The translations under genes were made by a program, and so were the position numbers. A stretch of 64,000 bases of DNA from Gigaspora margarita (Eukaryota; Glomeromycota; Glomeromycetes; Diversisporales; Gigasporaceae): NCBI GenBank assembly GCA_009809945.1, contig WTPW01000199.1, positions 46,820 through 110,819 on the forward strand, read 5' to 3'. The notes beneath the pieces were generated by a model that was not told where the DNA came from, did not search any database, and saw only the letters and a list, made by a program, of their open reading frames with translations. The number at the start of each line of letters is the position of its first letter. The stretch's first letter is position 1. Below are positions 22,964 through 34,975 of this stretch, one piece after another.

Positions 22964-24929
22964 ATGATCTTTAAATCTAAATATCCAGACATAAAAATCC
23001 CTCAAGTCGGAATTTATCAATATGTGACTAGCAATCCAAACAAAATTCCTGATGAAAAGGTTATTTTCATGGACGGGGTTACTGGCATAAGTTACACTTT
23101 TGGCGAATTTAAGCACGAAACGAAAAGGTTTGCGGCAGGGTTACAAGATAAGCTAGAATTCAAACGTGGGGATGTTTTGGCGATATTATCACCTAATCAT
23201 GTACTCATCTTTTTTTAAATAAGTCTTTGTTATTTATTTTTATTTGATGTACTTTAATTATCTTGATGATTTTGTTAAGGTTGATTATCCCGTCGTACTT
23301 TTGGGAGCGATTGCAGCTGGTATTATTTCATAAATAAATAATATCATTAATGTTTTTAAATTCTAATTTACTTACTGTCATCTTCAGGAGGCAAAGTAAC
23401 GACAGCTAATCCAATATATGAAACAGCTAAATTATCTTACCAACTAATCGACTCAGGTGCATCGGTTCTGATTGTGCATCCAGAAATTCTTGAAGCTGCT
23501 ATTGAAGCTTCAATCGATGCGAAAATTCCTGCTTCCAGGGTATTATTATTTGGTGATAAAGAAATAAAAGGATATAAACCTTTTAGCTCAGTCTTAATCA
23601 ATGATCATGATATTGAACCAATTTATTATACTCCTGAAGAAGCAAAATCAACGACTGCTTATTTGTTTTACAGTTCTGGAACAACCGGAAAACGAAAAGG
23701 TATCAAAATTACTCACACAAACATGGTAGTTAGGTTGGCTCAAGAAAATAGTATGGAGTGTAATCTTGGACCACACAGTATAATCATGGCTGTTTTAGTA
23801 GGTAATTTAGAAAATTCCTCATGTTTTCAGGTTTTAGAGGTTTTAGGTAACAGGATAATTTTTACTATTTCTTTAAAAATATAGCAATTTTGCGGCTGGG
23901 GATCGAATATTCTTCATACGACCTTAATGCTTGTTTGTTATTCTTTACTTGTTACTATTTGATTATTATATTATCAATTTAAATTTATAAATTAAATTCT
24001 GTGCATTAAAATTATAGGGTGCTACTGCAATCATACATTCAAACTTTAGTGTGGAAACGATTTGTGAATCAATTCAAAAATTTAAAATTAACCGTATTTA
24101 CACTGCTCCACCGATTATACTTAATCTTGTCAATGATCCGTCAGCTCAACAATTTGATTTATCAAGTGTAGATATGATTATATGTGGTGGAGCCCCGTTA
24201 AGTGGTCAATCGGAAAGAAAATTTTATAACATGTTTAAAATACCAATTTCGCAAGTTTATGGTAAGATGTTTAATTTTAAGTTGTTTTGAACTAATATAA
24301 CTCCCTGATCTTTATTCTGGATGGTCTTATTATTGGCATTGATTTTTTTTCATCATGTTGTATTATTATTTACTATTTATGTGGCATAATAAAGGTCTTA
24401 CTGAAACGGGTGTAGTAACAAAATTTCCTAATACAATGAAGAATACAATTCCAGGTATTACATCATTAAATGGTGTGCTTACTGTATATTAATGAGTGTC
24501 TATTAAGCAACTATTTTTAATAGGCTCTGTTGGAATTCTTTTTCCAAATATGAAAGCTAAAATATTATCAGATGATTGCCATGGTAATTATAAATATATA
24601 CTGTATATTTATTCCTAATTTAAGGTCTAAGTAAAATTTATTATTTTATTTTTAGAATTGGGATGTAATGAGCCTGGAGAATTATGGATTCATGGTCCAA
24701 ATATTATGATGGTATGTAATATAACTATTATGCTCATAATCCAGCAATTATACTGTTTGTATTAAAAATATCATTTTTTTTAATTAGAGTTATCTTAATA
24801 ATAAAGTAGCTACAGATGCTGCTATTGACAAAGATGGATTTTTTAATACAGGAGATATTGTATCCGTTGATGAACAAGGTATATTTTTTATTATTGGATA
24901 TAAATTTAAATATATTGCTATATCTACAT

Positions 24930-24977
<48 letters not shown>

Positions 24978-25416
24978 AAGGGAATTACTTTGTTGTTGAT
25001 CGAAAAAAAGAGATAATAAGAGGCCTAGTATGATTAAAATAATTATTATTTTTGCATATTATGTCATCATATTTTATTAATATCAAGTTAACATTCACAA
25101 GGGTGTTGATGTGGCTCCTTCTGAACTGGAATCGATTCTGCTTACACATGCTGCTATATCAGATGCAGCAGTAATAGGATATTATTATGAAAAAGAAGCA
25201 ATCGAACTTCCTACAGCATATGTCTCAATTAAAAATGTGTATAAGCAATCCCGAGCTTTAGCAGAAGAAATTCAATCTTTTGTAGATGAAAAGGTTTTAC
25301 CGTATAAAAGATTAAGAGGTGGTGTATTTTTTATTGATAGAATTCCAAAAAATGCTACTGGTAAAATTCTAAGAAGATTATTAAAGGAAAGTTTAAAGAA
25401 TGATATGAAACAATAA
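22964..25416 (+). CDS. Acyl-CoA synthetase / 4-coumarate:CoA ligase-like, 11 exons
   Basis: Adenylate-forming enzyme (AMP-binding family) expected to activate a carboxylic acid to its acyl-AMP and then CoA thioester. Exons: 22964-23200, 23280-23319, 23388-23797, 23885-23932, 24018-24261, 24395-24454, 24524-24583, 24656-24711, 24788-24878, 24981-25022, 25088-25416. They sum to 1617 nt (538 aa plus stop), the usual 4CL-like length. Visible motifs: AMP-binding SSGTTGKRKG (about residue 187), the region IICGGAPLSG, VYGLTETG across exons 5-6, GFFNTGDI (about 402), DRKKE (about 421) and the C-terminal PKNATGKILRR with its catalytic Lys (about 521). The start ATG at 22964 follows AAAA. Intron 10 is the weak point: only a GC-AG intron (25023-25087) keeps frame. 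The C terminus NDMKQ lacks a peroxisomal SKL signal. The substrate cannot be told from sequence. Confidence 0.88.
24932..24974 (+). repeat. 43-T homopolymer in intron 9 of the CoA-ligase gene
   Basis: An uninterrupted run of T, 43 long in this assembly, ends six bases before the exon-10 acceptor (ATGAAG/GG). It lies exactly where the polypyrimidine tract belongs. The length is likely to be unstable or misassembled. Confidence 0.85.
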
Positions 25417-25419
25417 TAG

Positions 25420-25990
25420 AAAATTAGTTTTCAGAGTTTGTTCACTATCATTAAGCAATATTTTTTTATATTAAATTATTATTATGAATTACAAATTATA
25501 TTTTTTATTTTTCATTATTTTTTGTTTTATTTATTTCAATCAATTGCCTAATAAATTATTATCAATTTGAAATAAGTTAAAAAGATAAAAGATATTTGAA
25601 CTATATAAACAATTTGTTAATATGATCGTTTAAAGCAAAAAAACTTGTTAGGTTTTTGTCATTAATTTAATTATTAGGTATTAGGACCATTGTTAAATGA
25701 TATGAAATGTGGTGTTAGATATATAGCAATATAGTAAGTTATGTGCTACAAGGGGAAATGTTTAGAATTATGTTCGGCAAATAGTAAATTTAAATAGATT
25801 GTCTTTTGACAAAATAAAAAAATACAATAGTTATGGATATTATATAGATTATTAATATGAACAATATTTTAAAAAAAATTAATAATCGAAAATAATATTA
25901 GTGTAAATTTACTACCATATATCCATTGTTAAATCTTTCAAAAAATTAATCTACTAAGTTTGTTCCATTATACAAGAGTATTTTCAAGCG
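25420..25990. other. 3' flank of the CoA-ligase gene
   Basis: A/T-rich sequence after the stop codon at 25414-25416. An AATAAA-type word occurs at about 25548 and could serve in polyadenylation. No other gene seen. Confidence 0.4.
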
Positions 25991-26202
25991 ATTAAGCAAT
26001 AAGTCAAAATATTGTCAACTCTTTCTATAACGAACTGTTGGTTCTGGCTATAAAAAAAAGTTCGCAATATAAAATTACTATGTTGTCTTAAGAAACTATA
26101 ACTCTTTTATACCGAATTTTATAAAATCCTAAAACTTTTAGTCAGTATACTGTATCCAGAGTTCGTTATTGAAGGTTCGTTATAGATAGGGATCGTTATA
26201 AT

Positions 26203-27180
26203 TAGGGATGTGATCCTGCTTAAATTGGTTAGTTCGTGCTTCAAAACCCGAACTAACACTGTTCCGAAGCACACACAAAAACTGGGTTTAAACTCTGCTT
26301 TAAAACCGGTTATACACATGAATATAATTATGTTTGCCTGAACATGTTAGTTTAAACAGTTGTTTAGAATATATGCAAATATTATATTGAGTATTTGCAT
26401 AATACATATTTATCGTTATTACATATAGTGCATTAACATTCACATATTACATTTTCGTCCCATTTATCCGGATGATGATGCTTGGAATGTTTCTTATTGT
26501 AGAAAAACCTGTATCCATTGAATAACTACTATTGCAGTATTTGCAGTGTCGTTTAACTGTAGTTACAGTAAGTTCATCCCAGAAAGGATCATGTTTTAAT
26601 TGTTTTAAGGATCTGTCGGTTGTCTCTGTAAGTGCCTTTGGTCTGAATTCACTTGGGATAACGGTGAATTCGATCTGGAGGTGCATTCAGTTACATTAAG
26701 TTGTCCAAATGAGCTTTCTTCATCCATTTTGTAAAATTAAATAATTGAAGTAAAAAAAAATAAAAAGCAATGTGTTTATATATTTGAGAATCTCTTTGAT
26801 ATAAACTTTACACAATTTTTTTTTTTACTTTTAATTAAAATGCCATCGATAAACTTTTAATTAATCATTTACCATATTTAATTAACATCGTCGTACTATT
26901 CAAAAGACATCAAATTCAATTAAAAAACTTTTTATTATTTTACTTAAACAGTATTGCATTTTTAAAGTCATTTAATTAAAGGACATCATATTATTTAATC
27001 AAAAGGCTGAACTTTACAGATCATTAAGCTTTTTTGCTCGTAAGCTCAATTTCCAACTCAATTTGAGCATATTGAGTTTCATTTTACATAATTAAATTCA
27101 CGTGATTGAAAAACTTGTGTTAACTGGTTCGGGTTCCAAACAGGAACAAACAGAGTTCAGTAAGCAGAATCACATCCCTA
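26203..27180. mobile_element. Ac-like hAT element with a transposase relic
   Basis: TAGGGATGTGATCCTGCTTA at the left and TAGGGATGTGATTCTGCTTA (reverse complement of the right end) bound 978 bp. GTTATAAT (26195-26202) and GTTATAAA (27181-27188) are a 7/8 matched 8-bp duplication. The terminal TAGGGATG closely resembles the known maize Ac end (C/TAGGGATGAAA). Subterminal words such as GGTTCGGGTTCC and AAACCCGAAC are present. It contains a BED-finger relic on the minus strand, which independently supports a hAT assignment. Confidence 0.8.
26440..26727 (-). pseudogene. BED zinc-finger start of a hAT transposase
   Basis: An ATG at 26727 (minus) begins MDEESSFGQLNVTECTSRS. After a frameshift the frame 26686-26447 reads PFWDELTV, then HCKYCNSSYSMDTGFSTIR. 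A second shift gives KHSKHHHPDKWDE. The aromatic residue, C-x2-C and following H-x3-H spacing match a BED finger, the DNA-binding domain at the N terminus of many hAT transposases. At least two frameshifts and a stop make it non-functional. The rest of the transposase has been lost inside this 978-bp element. Confidence 0.7.
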
Positions 27181-27199
27181 GTTATAAAGAGAGTTGACT

Positions 27200-27560
27200 A
27201 TATATCAGAAACTCATACAGGAGGGTCCCCCAAAATTCTGGATTGGAGTGCATCTGAATCATGATTGGCTGGATCGGAATTGATCGATTTTGCTTCAAGA
27301 TCATAAACAATTTTACTAATGAAATCATATCCATTCATTAAGTAAACAATGCCCAGCCGATAATTTTACTATAGAACGATAACACTTGGGCTAAATGCCA
27401 GCCTAGATCTGACATATCCAACCTGGGCTCCTGTAAGATTCGTATATTAGAAGAGTACCCTTTTGTCAAGTAAATTCTGGGCTGTAGATCACTAAAGATC
27501 TTTTCTGAACTGATTCCGAAGCCCAATATCCACAAATCAGAATCAATTAAATTGATAAAT
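27200..27560. other. Gene-free stretch
   Basis: Non-repetitive sequence of slightly higher complexity (AGGGTCCCCCAAAATTCTGG and onward). The minus-strand frame 27338-27535 has no recognisable motif and is left unannotated. Confidence 0.35.
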
Positions 27561-29300
27561 TTTAAATTTTTTTTTGAAAATTCTAGTGAAGATTTCTCAT
27601 AAATTCAATCAAATTCAGTACAAATTTCTTTATTTTAATTCTATATATTTGTAAAATTAAAATAAAAATAAGTATACTTGAATTTGATTTAGTGGTTATC
27701 AAGAAACCTTTGCTAGAAATTTTAAAAAACTTGAATATCTTAGAAAAGAAAACAAATCAAGCAAATTTTCTTTTTTTTAAACTTTAAATGATGGTTTCTC
27801 AACAGCTATCCAAATTCAATAAAAATTTTTTATTTTAATTTAATTCTATGAGTTTGTAGAATTAAATAAAACTTTTTTGTTGAATTTGTATAGGTAGATG
27901 TAGAGAAATATCGATTAAAAGTTAAAAAAATTTAGCTGCAGCTTTTTTTATAGATGCCTATACTTTGAATAAAGATAGCTCAACATTTACCTAATCAAAT
28001 TCAATCAATTTTTTTTTTAATTCTATGATTATATAGAATTAAAATAAAAAATTGATTGAATTTGACTTTGTTCAAAGTTTAGAATCTATAAAAAAAAAAC
28101 TACAGCTAAATTTTTTATTTCTCTATGGTTACCTATTCAAATTCAATAAAAATTTTATTTAATTCTATAAACTCAGAATTAAAATAAAAACTTTTTATTG
28201 AATTTTTGGTTAGTTGGCTGTTGAGAAATTATTATTTTAAATTTTCAAAGAAGAATATTGCAATATTTAAAATTTTAACAATTATTTCTCAACAGCCAAC
28301 AATCCAAATTTAATAAAACTTTTTTATTTTAATTCTACAATTTTGTAGAATTAAAATAAAAAATTATTTGTCCAATTTGGATACATAAATATAAAGAAAT
28401 ATTGATTAAAATTTTAAAAAAATTTTGCTATAGCTTTTTTTTTATGTACACCTAAACTTTGAATAAAGATTGCTCAACACTTACCTAATCAAATTCAATC
28501 AATTTTTTTATTCTAAAATAAAAAATATTTGATCAAATTTGATCAGCAAGTATTGAGAAACCATTATTCAAATTTTAGACATCTATAAAAAGCAAGCTGT
28601 AGCCAAATTTTTTTAAAATTTTTATTGATATTTTACTATGTCTAACTATTCGAATTTGATAAAAATTTTTATAAATTTTTTGTACTCTTTATTTGATCAT
28701 ATGATATTACAAAAACTGTAATACTAATATAGGTTAGGGTTAGGGTGAGAACTACGTTAGGGTTAGGGTTTAGACTATTATATAGTAAAATCACTCAAGG
28801 AAAACTTTTTATTAATGCACAGAAGATGGTTTAGTATACAATTTCTTGCAAAATAAGTAATTTTTGTCAAAACGAACGTTTGTTTTGAATTTTCCTGATC
28901 ATGTAACATTACACCTGATTTTAAATTTTATAGTAATCTATAGGTCACATGATGGGGTACATGTACCTTAGGTACATATAAATAAACTCTAATTCTATAA
29001 ACTCGTAGCATTAAAATAAAAATATTTTATTGTATTTTAATAGGTGGTGGTCAAGAAATCATTATTTAAAGGTTTAAAAAAAGAGAAATTTTGCTTAATT
29101 TTAGTTTTTTTCTAAAATATTTAAAGTTTTATTAAAAATTCTAGCAAAGATTTCTCAATAACCACTAAATTAAATTCAATAACTGTTTTATTTCAATTTT
29201 ACAAATGTATAGAATTATATTTACAGAATTTGACATAGTTATTGAGAAATTTCACTAGAAGTTTAAAAAACTTTAAAATTTTAAAATGAACCTTAGTTGA
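27560..29300. repeat. Second palindromic array (TTTTAATTCTA/TAGAATTAAAA units)
   Basis: The palindrome TTTTATTTTAATTCTA-loop-TAGAATTAAAATAAAA occurs at about 27635, 27835, 28015, 28160, 28325, 28505 (degenerate), 28990 and 29190. A second inverted pair alternates with it (AAATTTCTAGCAAAG-type and GGTTTCTCAACAGC/GCTGTTGAGAAA). The unit is roughly 170-200 bp. The array is interrupted at about 28690-28985 by a different element that contains TTAGGG tracts. Confidence 0.65.
28690..28985. repeat. TTAGGG-bearing dispersed repeat
   Basis: GGTTAGGGTTAGGG at 28733 and GTTAGGGTTAGGGTT near 28757 are followed by TATAGTAAAAT, AAACTTTTTATTAAT and CATGTAACATTACACCTGAT. The same ordered set appears, diverged, at 40290-40440 and, inverted, at 50750-50925. 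It therefore belongs to a dispersed family. Ends not resolved. Confidence 0.45.
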
Positions 29301-29499
29301 AAATAAATTATAGTCAAGATTTTTCATGAAATAAGGTACCTATATCAGAAATATATTAGGGTTTAGTTAGAAAAAATATTTAAAACCAATAATTAAGATG
29401 AATATTAAAGCAATAAACTTCAAATAATAAAAATTTATTAGTAATTCTAAAATTAGTTAGTACTTAGAAGCACCATATTTTTGTAAAATAACAGGCTAG

Positions 29500-29960
29500 A
29501 TCATTATTTAGAACCTCTATATCTAGATATAGATAGTATAGATAGATAGGTAGATATAGATGTAGATGATTAACATCATGAAATTTCTACTAATTTTCAT
29601 ATCAGCTTTATATATTATTTTTCTTTCAAAATAACACCCTAGCACATACTCTAAATAATGCACCTATACTCAAAATAACTTGCTGAAGTGCATTATTTTG
29701 CGAAAATATAGTAATTGTTAGTGTATAGTATAATACTTTGGTTGGATAGATTTTTATTAAAGCTCTTTGTATTTGCTATTTTGAAAATTTTGAAGTTTTA
29801 CAAATATTACCCAATTGTATAATAAATACCCTGTTTTAGTACTTGTTAGTATAAAGAAGTAATTGTTAGTATTTAGTATAATACTAGAGTATATTTTGGT
29901 TGGCTTAATGTTTATTTTTGGTAATAATATTTTTCAGTATAGCCTTTTTGTAAAATTTAA
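29500..29960. repeat. (ATAG)n-like tract and short direct duplication
   Basis: 29515-29565 is a degenerate ATAGATAG run. AGTAATTGTTAGT...TAGTATAATACT...TTTGGTTGG occurs at 29709 and again, with an insertion, at 29862. No gene was seen between 29300 and 30640. Confidence 0.45.
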
Positions 29961-30644
29961 AATTTACAAAAATTAATTAATTGTAAAAAATATACTTTGT
30001 TTAGTGCTTGCTTGTGCGTTGTATATTGCAAACATGTATATAAAAGGCAATAATTATTTACAGAATAAAAATAAATATAGAAATAGTGTTTTGGATATAT
30101 TTTAACAATTATAATAATTGGAAGTTATTTATATCTAATAAATTGCACAATATTTTGGAACAATAAAATGAAAATAATAATAGCACTTTTATTGATCAAA
30201 TTGATAGTAACTATAAAGAAAAGTTACATGAATAAAAATTGTATAATTATAATTAGCATTACCTGTATTTTTTAGGAGTACAACAAATGTTTCTTTTCCT
30301 ATAACTTTGTATTGGACCTGACACTTAGAAAGTAAGAAATTGTTGATTAAATTGTAATTATTGACCAATCAAATTAAATGAATTTATAACTTGTAGATAA
30401 TGAACTCCTCTCTTCTAAGCAAATGTTTGAGATTGCTAATTGCTTTATCAGTTATCTTATTTGCTACGCAGATTATGAGAAAATTTTTTATATGAAATTT
30501 GAGTAATCACCACTTATAAAAATTAATTTTTATAGTAAATTGCAATAGTAGGCCTTTTTTGATAACTATTTTTCAAGAGTCTTTAAAAGGAAACTGCATT
30601 TAGGATCAAGTTAGCAAATTACAAAAATAAAATATTTTTTCATA

Positions 30645-31135
30645 ATTGTTGCGGCCATATGTAACCATGAGAAGGTTTTCATTCCTTCTTGTTGATTCGA
30701 TTTTCTGTAGTATAGTTCATTTTGATCCTTATGTGCTATTTCTTTGCACATAAGAGTCATGACCAACCCATATATACTTACAGTCACATTCTTTTCCTAT
30801 GCTAAAGTGTCTGTAAAATATAAGTATCAGTATAAGCAAGTAAAAGTATCTGTTCAAAAAATCTTTTTTATAAATTCAGACCCCTTATATATTGTTAATG
30901 AACCTCCCAATTTATAATACAATGGTTAGTGAATTATACTTTTTTGTATTATATAATCAATCAATAATCAATACTTAGCTTTCAAAACTCATGCCTCCTG
31001 TGCGACTTGATTCTTGATCAATAACCAAATCTGGAGAATTGATAAACTATAACCTGATCCATGGCACATATAATTGTGGGCCCAACCTTTTATCATCCCC
31101 ATACTTCAAATCCTATGACCATTTTTTATTGAAGA
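30645..31135. repeat. 490-bp direct repeat, left copy (LTR-like)
   Basis: Starts TGTTGCGGCCATATGTAACC and aligns almost throughout with 32860-33348. Shared blocks include CTTCTTGTTGATTCGATTTT, ACCCATATATACTTACAGTC, TTCAGACCCCTTATATATTG and GACCATTTTTTATTGAA. Two long direct repeats 2.2 kb apart, beginning with TGTT, suggest LTRs. I found no primer-binding site, polypurine tract or gag-pol text, so tandem segmental duplication remains possible. Confidence 0.6.
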
Positions 31136-32214
31136 ACTAACAGGAGCTAGACCCCCCCTCCTTGACTACTCCTTGTAGTCAACATCTTCTTTAATCAGTT
31201 CTTCCCTCAACAGAATTAATAATTTACAACATCCTTACAGATGTCATTCTACCATCAATATCTATAACTGGTTTTCATCACTCAACTACTCCTGTTCTCC
31301 ATCTGAGCTAGATCCCTAAATTTATTTTCCGTCCAACCACTTTGCTAAACATCTGCTACCAACTATTTGAATCCTATCTAATCCAATAAAAGGAATCCAT
31401 CTGATTATGCCTTTGTAGCCTGAAGATCACACATTTGATACTAAGCAGAAGGTACATTATATTAGTTGCAATTTGCATCTTACTCTCAAATAGCATGAGA
31501 TCTTTTCATATCATACAAGCAAGGACTATCATATCAAAAAATTCTTACCAAATTGGTACATTTAATGAAGAGTAAACAGTATCTATTACCTTCATTCTTA
31601 TCATAGAACCATGCTGAGGTATTGTTTTAATCTCCAAGTTCTTGGTCACAAGTTTCAAAACCTTTCAGCACATAATTTACCCAACCAACATCTCAATATA
31701 TAGTTGGCCTTTCTTCACAGCCCTCACTAACTGTGAAAGAACCCAAGAACAAAATACTGATGTCTCAATACGAAGGTACGTTCATAATTAATACATGTCA
31801 TGACCCTTATTGACCATAAAAAGGGGATACCATTGTTTCAATATAAAGGTACTGTGCTATTGCTTTACAAGTATACTCCTTTCTCTGCGCAGTACTGATT
31901 TATGTTCTAGTACCAGGGTATTTATGCAGTTTATAGGTAACCTAATATATCAACAATATTTACTCACTATTTTCTTACTATTTATCAAGTTCCCCATATC
32001 TTTTCAAACTGGCACCAAAATCTCTTACAATTGTTGCTTACTCCACATATCAGCAGATATCATATTTCATCCAAATGCTGATTTTCGTCATGTCTGCCTT
32101 TAGTAGCCTTAAAGGGGATTCACCCGATTATATTCATATAATCTGTTAACATTATCATCATCTTGGCTTATTTCATCCAACTAATAAGCTACCTTGTTAA
32201 CAATTACAGCGGCA
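31136..32214. other. Interior of the direct-repeat-bounded unit, no gene recognised
   Basis: Higher-complexity sequence with many short frames but no domain motif. The frame 31810-32103 (+) starts at ATG and is I/F/L-rich; I cannot support it. The interior may be further decayed kinase-locus sequence. Confidence 0.3.
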
Positions 32215-32540
32215 GTTGGTCATTCATTAAGATCATTATCCATGCAATACCAGCTGATATAAAATTCTAGAGCATGTATACATTTAGGCCTCATCCTGTT
32301 AATGATCTTAAATTGAAGATTAGTATTACACAAAGTTTTCTCAAAGGTTCTTTTCATTGACATCATGATCATAATAATTCCAAGACTGTACATATCTGAT
32401 GATTCCATATTTGATCAATGTAGCTATAGCAAAGTGAAAGACCAAAATCGGTGATGTAAGTTCACTTTGCAAAATGTTCTCAGAGCATAAGTCCCTATGA
32501 ACGAGTTCCTGAGAATGGATCAATTCGATATCCCAAGCTA
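32215..32540 (-). pseudogene. Protein kinase catalytic-core fragment
   Basis: The minus strand from about 32523 reads IHSQELVHRDLCSENILQS, the catalytic-loop HRD...N motif of a Tyr-kinase-like kinase. A one-base shift then gives DFGLSLCYS (DFG motif). A further frame (32408-32220) reads ESSDMYSLGIIMIMMS and PNLQFK-like text through MRPKC to WYCMDNDLNE, as in subdomains IX-XI. The order HRD, DFG, SDxYSxG and DxNE is that of a real kinase, but at least two frameshifts and missing upstream lobes make it a relic. It is inside the interval bounded by the two 490-bp direct repeats, in antisense to nothing recognisable. Confidence 0.75.
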
Positions 32541-32859
32541 TATATAGTGTAAAATATTTAATTTATTTTTTCTAACTTATCTTTGATACTTGCTGACTTG
32601 AACTAGATTATTATACAAGTTCTTTCACTGACATTGTCCATAGTTATCTCTATGTACTGTTCATTTTATTACTTAGGTACATATTGCTTCTTGTCTTTAA
32701 TATCGTAATTCACTCTCTTTGCTTCTCACTAACAAGTCTTATAAACACACAATTGCTGTCAGTGTGTTTAATCTACCACGAATTATCTAAAGAGCATCTT
32801 TATACAGTACAACTTTAACAAATTATAATGAGCAAGACTTTTGTTGTACCTAGGTTCTT

Positions 32860-33348
32860 CTGTTATAGCCGTATGTGACCACGAGTAGGTTTTTGTCCCT
32901 TCTTGTTGATTTGATTTTCTGTAGTATAGCTCATTTTGATCCTCATGTGCCTCTTTCTTGTACATAAGAATTGTGACCAACCCATATATACTTACAGTCA
33001 TGTTCTTTTCCTCTGTAAAATATAAGTATCGGTATAAGCAAGTAAAAGTATCCATCCAAAAAAATCTTTTTTATATAAATTCAGACCCCTTATATATTGT
33101 TAATGGACCTCCCAATTTATAATACAATGGTTAGTGAATTATACTTTTTTGTGTTTATAATCAATCAATAATCAATACTTAGCTTTCAAAACTTATACCT
33201 CCCATGCATCTTGATCCTTGATTGATAATCAAATCTAGAGAATTGATAAACTGTGACCTGATCCATGGCACATATAATTGTGGGCCCAACCTTTTATCAT
33301 CCTTCATACTTTATATCAGATATCCTATGACCATTTTTTATTGAAAAA
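32860..33348. repeat. 490-bp direct repeat, right copy (LTR-like)
   Basis: Same orientation as 30645-31135 and begins TGTTATAGCCGTATGTGACC. It differs by scattered substitutions and small indels, including a 5-bp length difference near 33155. Substitutions look transition-rich by eye. 33350-34030 beyond it is plain A/T-rich DNA without features. Confidence 0.6.
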
Positions 33349-34039
33349 CCAATTATGACCATAACAATAATTATGTTTAGGATAAGATATAAAGCAAATT
33401 CAAGAAACATCACATCTATAAAGTTGGTCTATTGTTTCAATTTTGTATATACTTCTAATGAAAATCCAGCTTACCAAAAATTTTTTTAAATTTGAAAATA
33501 ACAGGTACTGAATCTTGGTGAGTATAGAGTCTATTCTCATGAAACCAAATCTTAAAAATATAAGCTATATATCTCTAAATCTTTTAACTATTAAACCAAA
33601 AGTTTTAGTTCCTTACAATATAAGATAAGCTTTATCAAATTTACTAGTTCAACTCTAACAGATTTAGCTTTTGCCAATATTTATCTATAATATAAACTTA
33701 AAATTAGATGTGAAGTTCCTCAATTACTTTTGTATTTGATAAACAAATACTTAAATGCTAAACTAAATATACTGTTAAGTAAATATAGAATAGTAAAATA
33801 GTTTTAACTCTATTGGTTAATCTAGGGTTGAGTTGATAAAATTGTGGAACTAAAGTTGATTGATTAAATTGTGAAACTAGTGTTGAATTGATGAAATTAA
33901 TTTCACTAATGTCTCTATACAGAAAGTTTGCTTTTGCCTTTTATCAGAAAGCCAAGGTTTTGTTTTTGCAATTTACCAGATTTAGATACTATCACATAAA
34001 AAAGGTTTCATCTAACAACTAGTGTATAAAATTCAATGT

Positions 34040-34200
34040 TCTCATAGTTCTCAATGAACATTTGAGTTTTTTTAAAAATATATATATTTAAAAAAAGGTT
34101 CTCTTATTTGAGAACATTTTATCCTCTCAAAAAGTTCTCAAAGAGAACATTTATAAAATTTTTATATTCTAAATTTACTAATGAGAACAATAAATTATAT
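34040..34200. repeat. GTTCTC/GAGAAC iterated cluster
   Basis: GTTCTCA, TGAGAAC and GAGAACA words occur eight or more times within 160 bp, and again in the opposite sense near 36000-36090. This could be a pair of subterminal regions of an outer element around the palindrome at 34976-35943. Exact ends not found. Confidence 0.35.
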
Positions 34201-34975
34201 AAAATGTTTATCAATTTGATAATATAATTTGATCATGACAGATTCTGTATGTATGTATATACTATGTATAGCACATATATTTAAAGTTGTACAATATGGG
34301 TAACAAATAAATATTTAAGGAAATAGCCTTTAAAGATTTTAAAATAAAATATTCATTAGCCATGTAGTGTATTTTTTATATTGAGAGTATCATTATTGTA
34401 TAGATTTATATATAATGATTTGGTTCAAATAATATGCTAATACTAAGAAAGTAAAAAAGGCACAAAGTATTTGTTAGTACAAAGTTTAAATAGTTAAATA
34501 ATTGTTATAGAAAGGCTTGTTTTACTATGAGCAAATATAAAAAGCACTTAAAGTTTTAACAAAATTATTAGAATTAAATTATATAATACATTGTGTTATG
34601 TTAAAAAATACAAAGAATCATATACAAAGTTTAAAAAATTATTAATAGATAAGCATGAACTTAGTGTGTGAATTATAAGTATAGAATTTATTTTCAAATA
34701 AGTTATTATTCTATTAACAATAAATTCTTTATTGAAAATTATTTAATTTACTATATTGAACTATCAGAACATAAGTTATTTATTTATAATCTACTTATTT
34801 ATTATTAAAAGTTAGATATAACTTTAATTCAAAATATGTTAAACTATAAGTGAGTAAAAGCAGTAAAAGAAAAGCTTAATTTTCAATTAGCATACCAAGA
34901 ATGGTGCAAACTTGATCATAGAATTAATTATTATATTATTGATTGAATTAATTTTGTTGTAAATTAATAAATAAT

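Larger units (their letters stand above)
25994..27202. mobile_element. GTCAACTC-type MITE split by an Ac-like insertion
   Basis: 25994-26202 starts GTCAACTCTTTCTATAACGA and resumes after the insertion at 27181, ending in GAGAGTTGAC near 27198. A diverged uninterrupted relative lies at 44420-44628 and shares AAAATTACTATGTT, CTTAAGAAA, TATAACTCTTTT and the terminal repeat. The intact copy therefore gives the pre-insertion structure. TA-flanked termini suggest Tc1/mariner affinity, but this is not certain. Confidence 0.65.
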
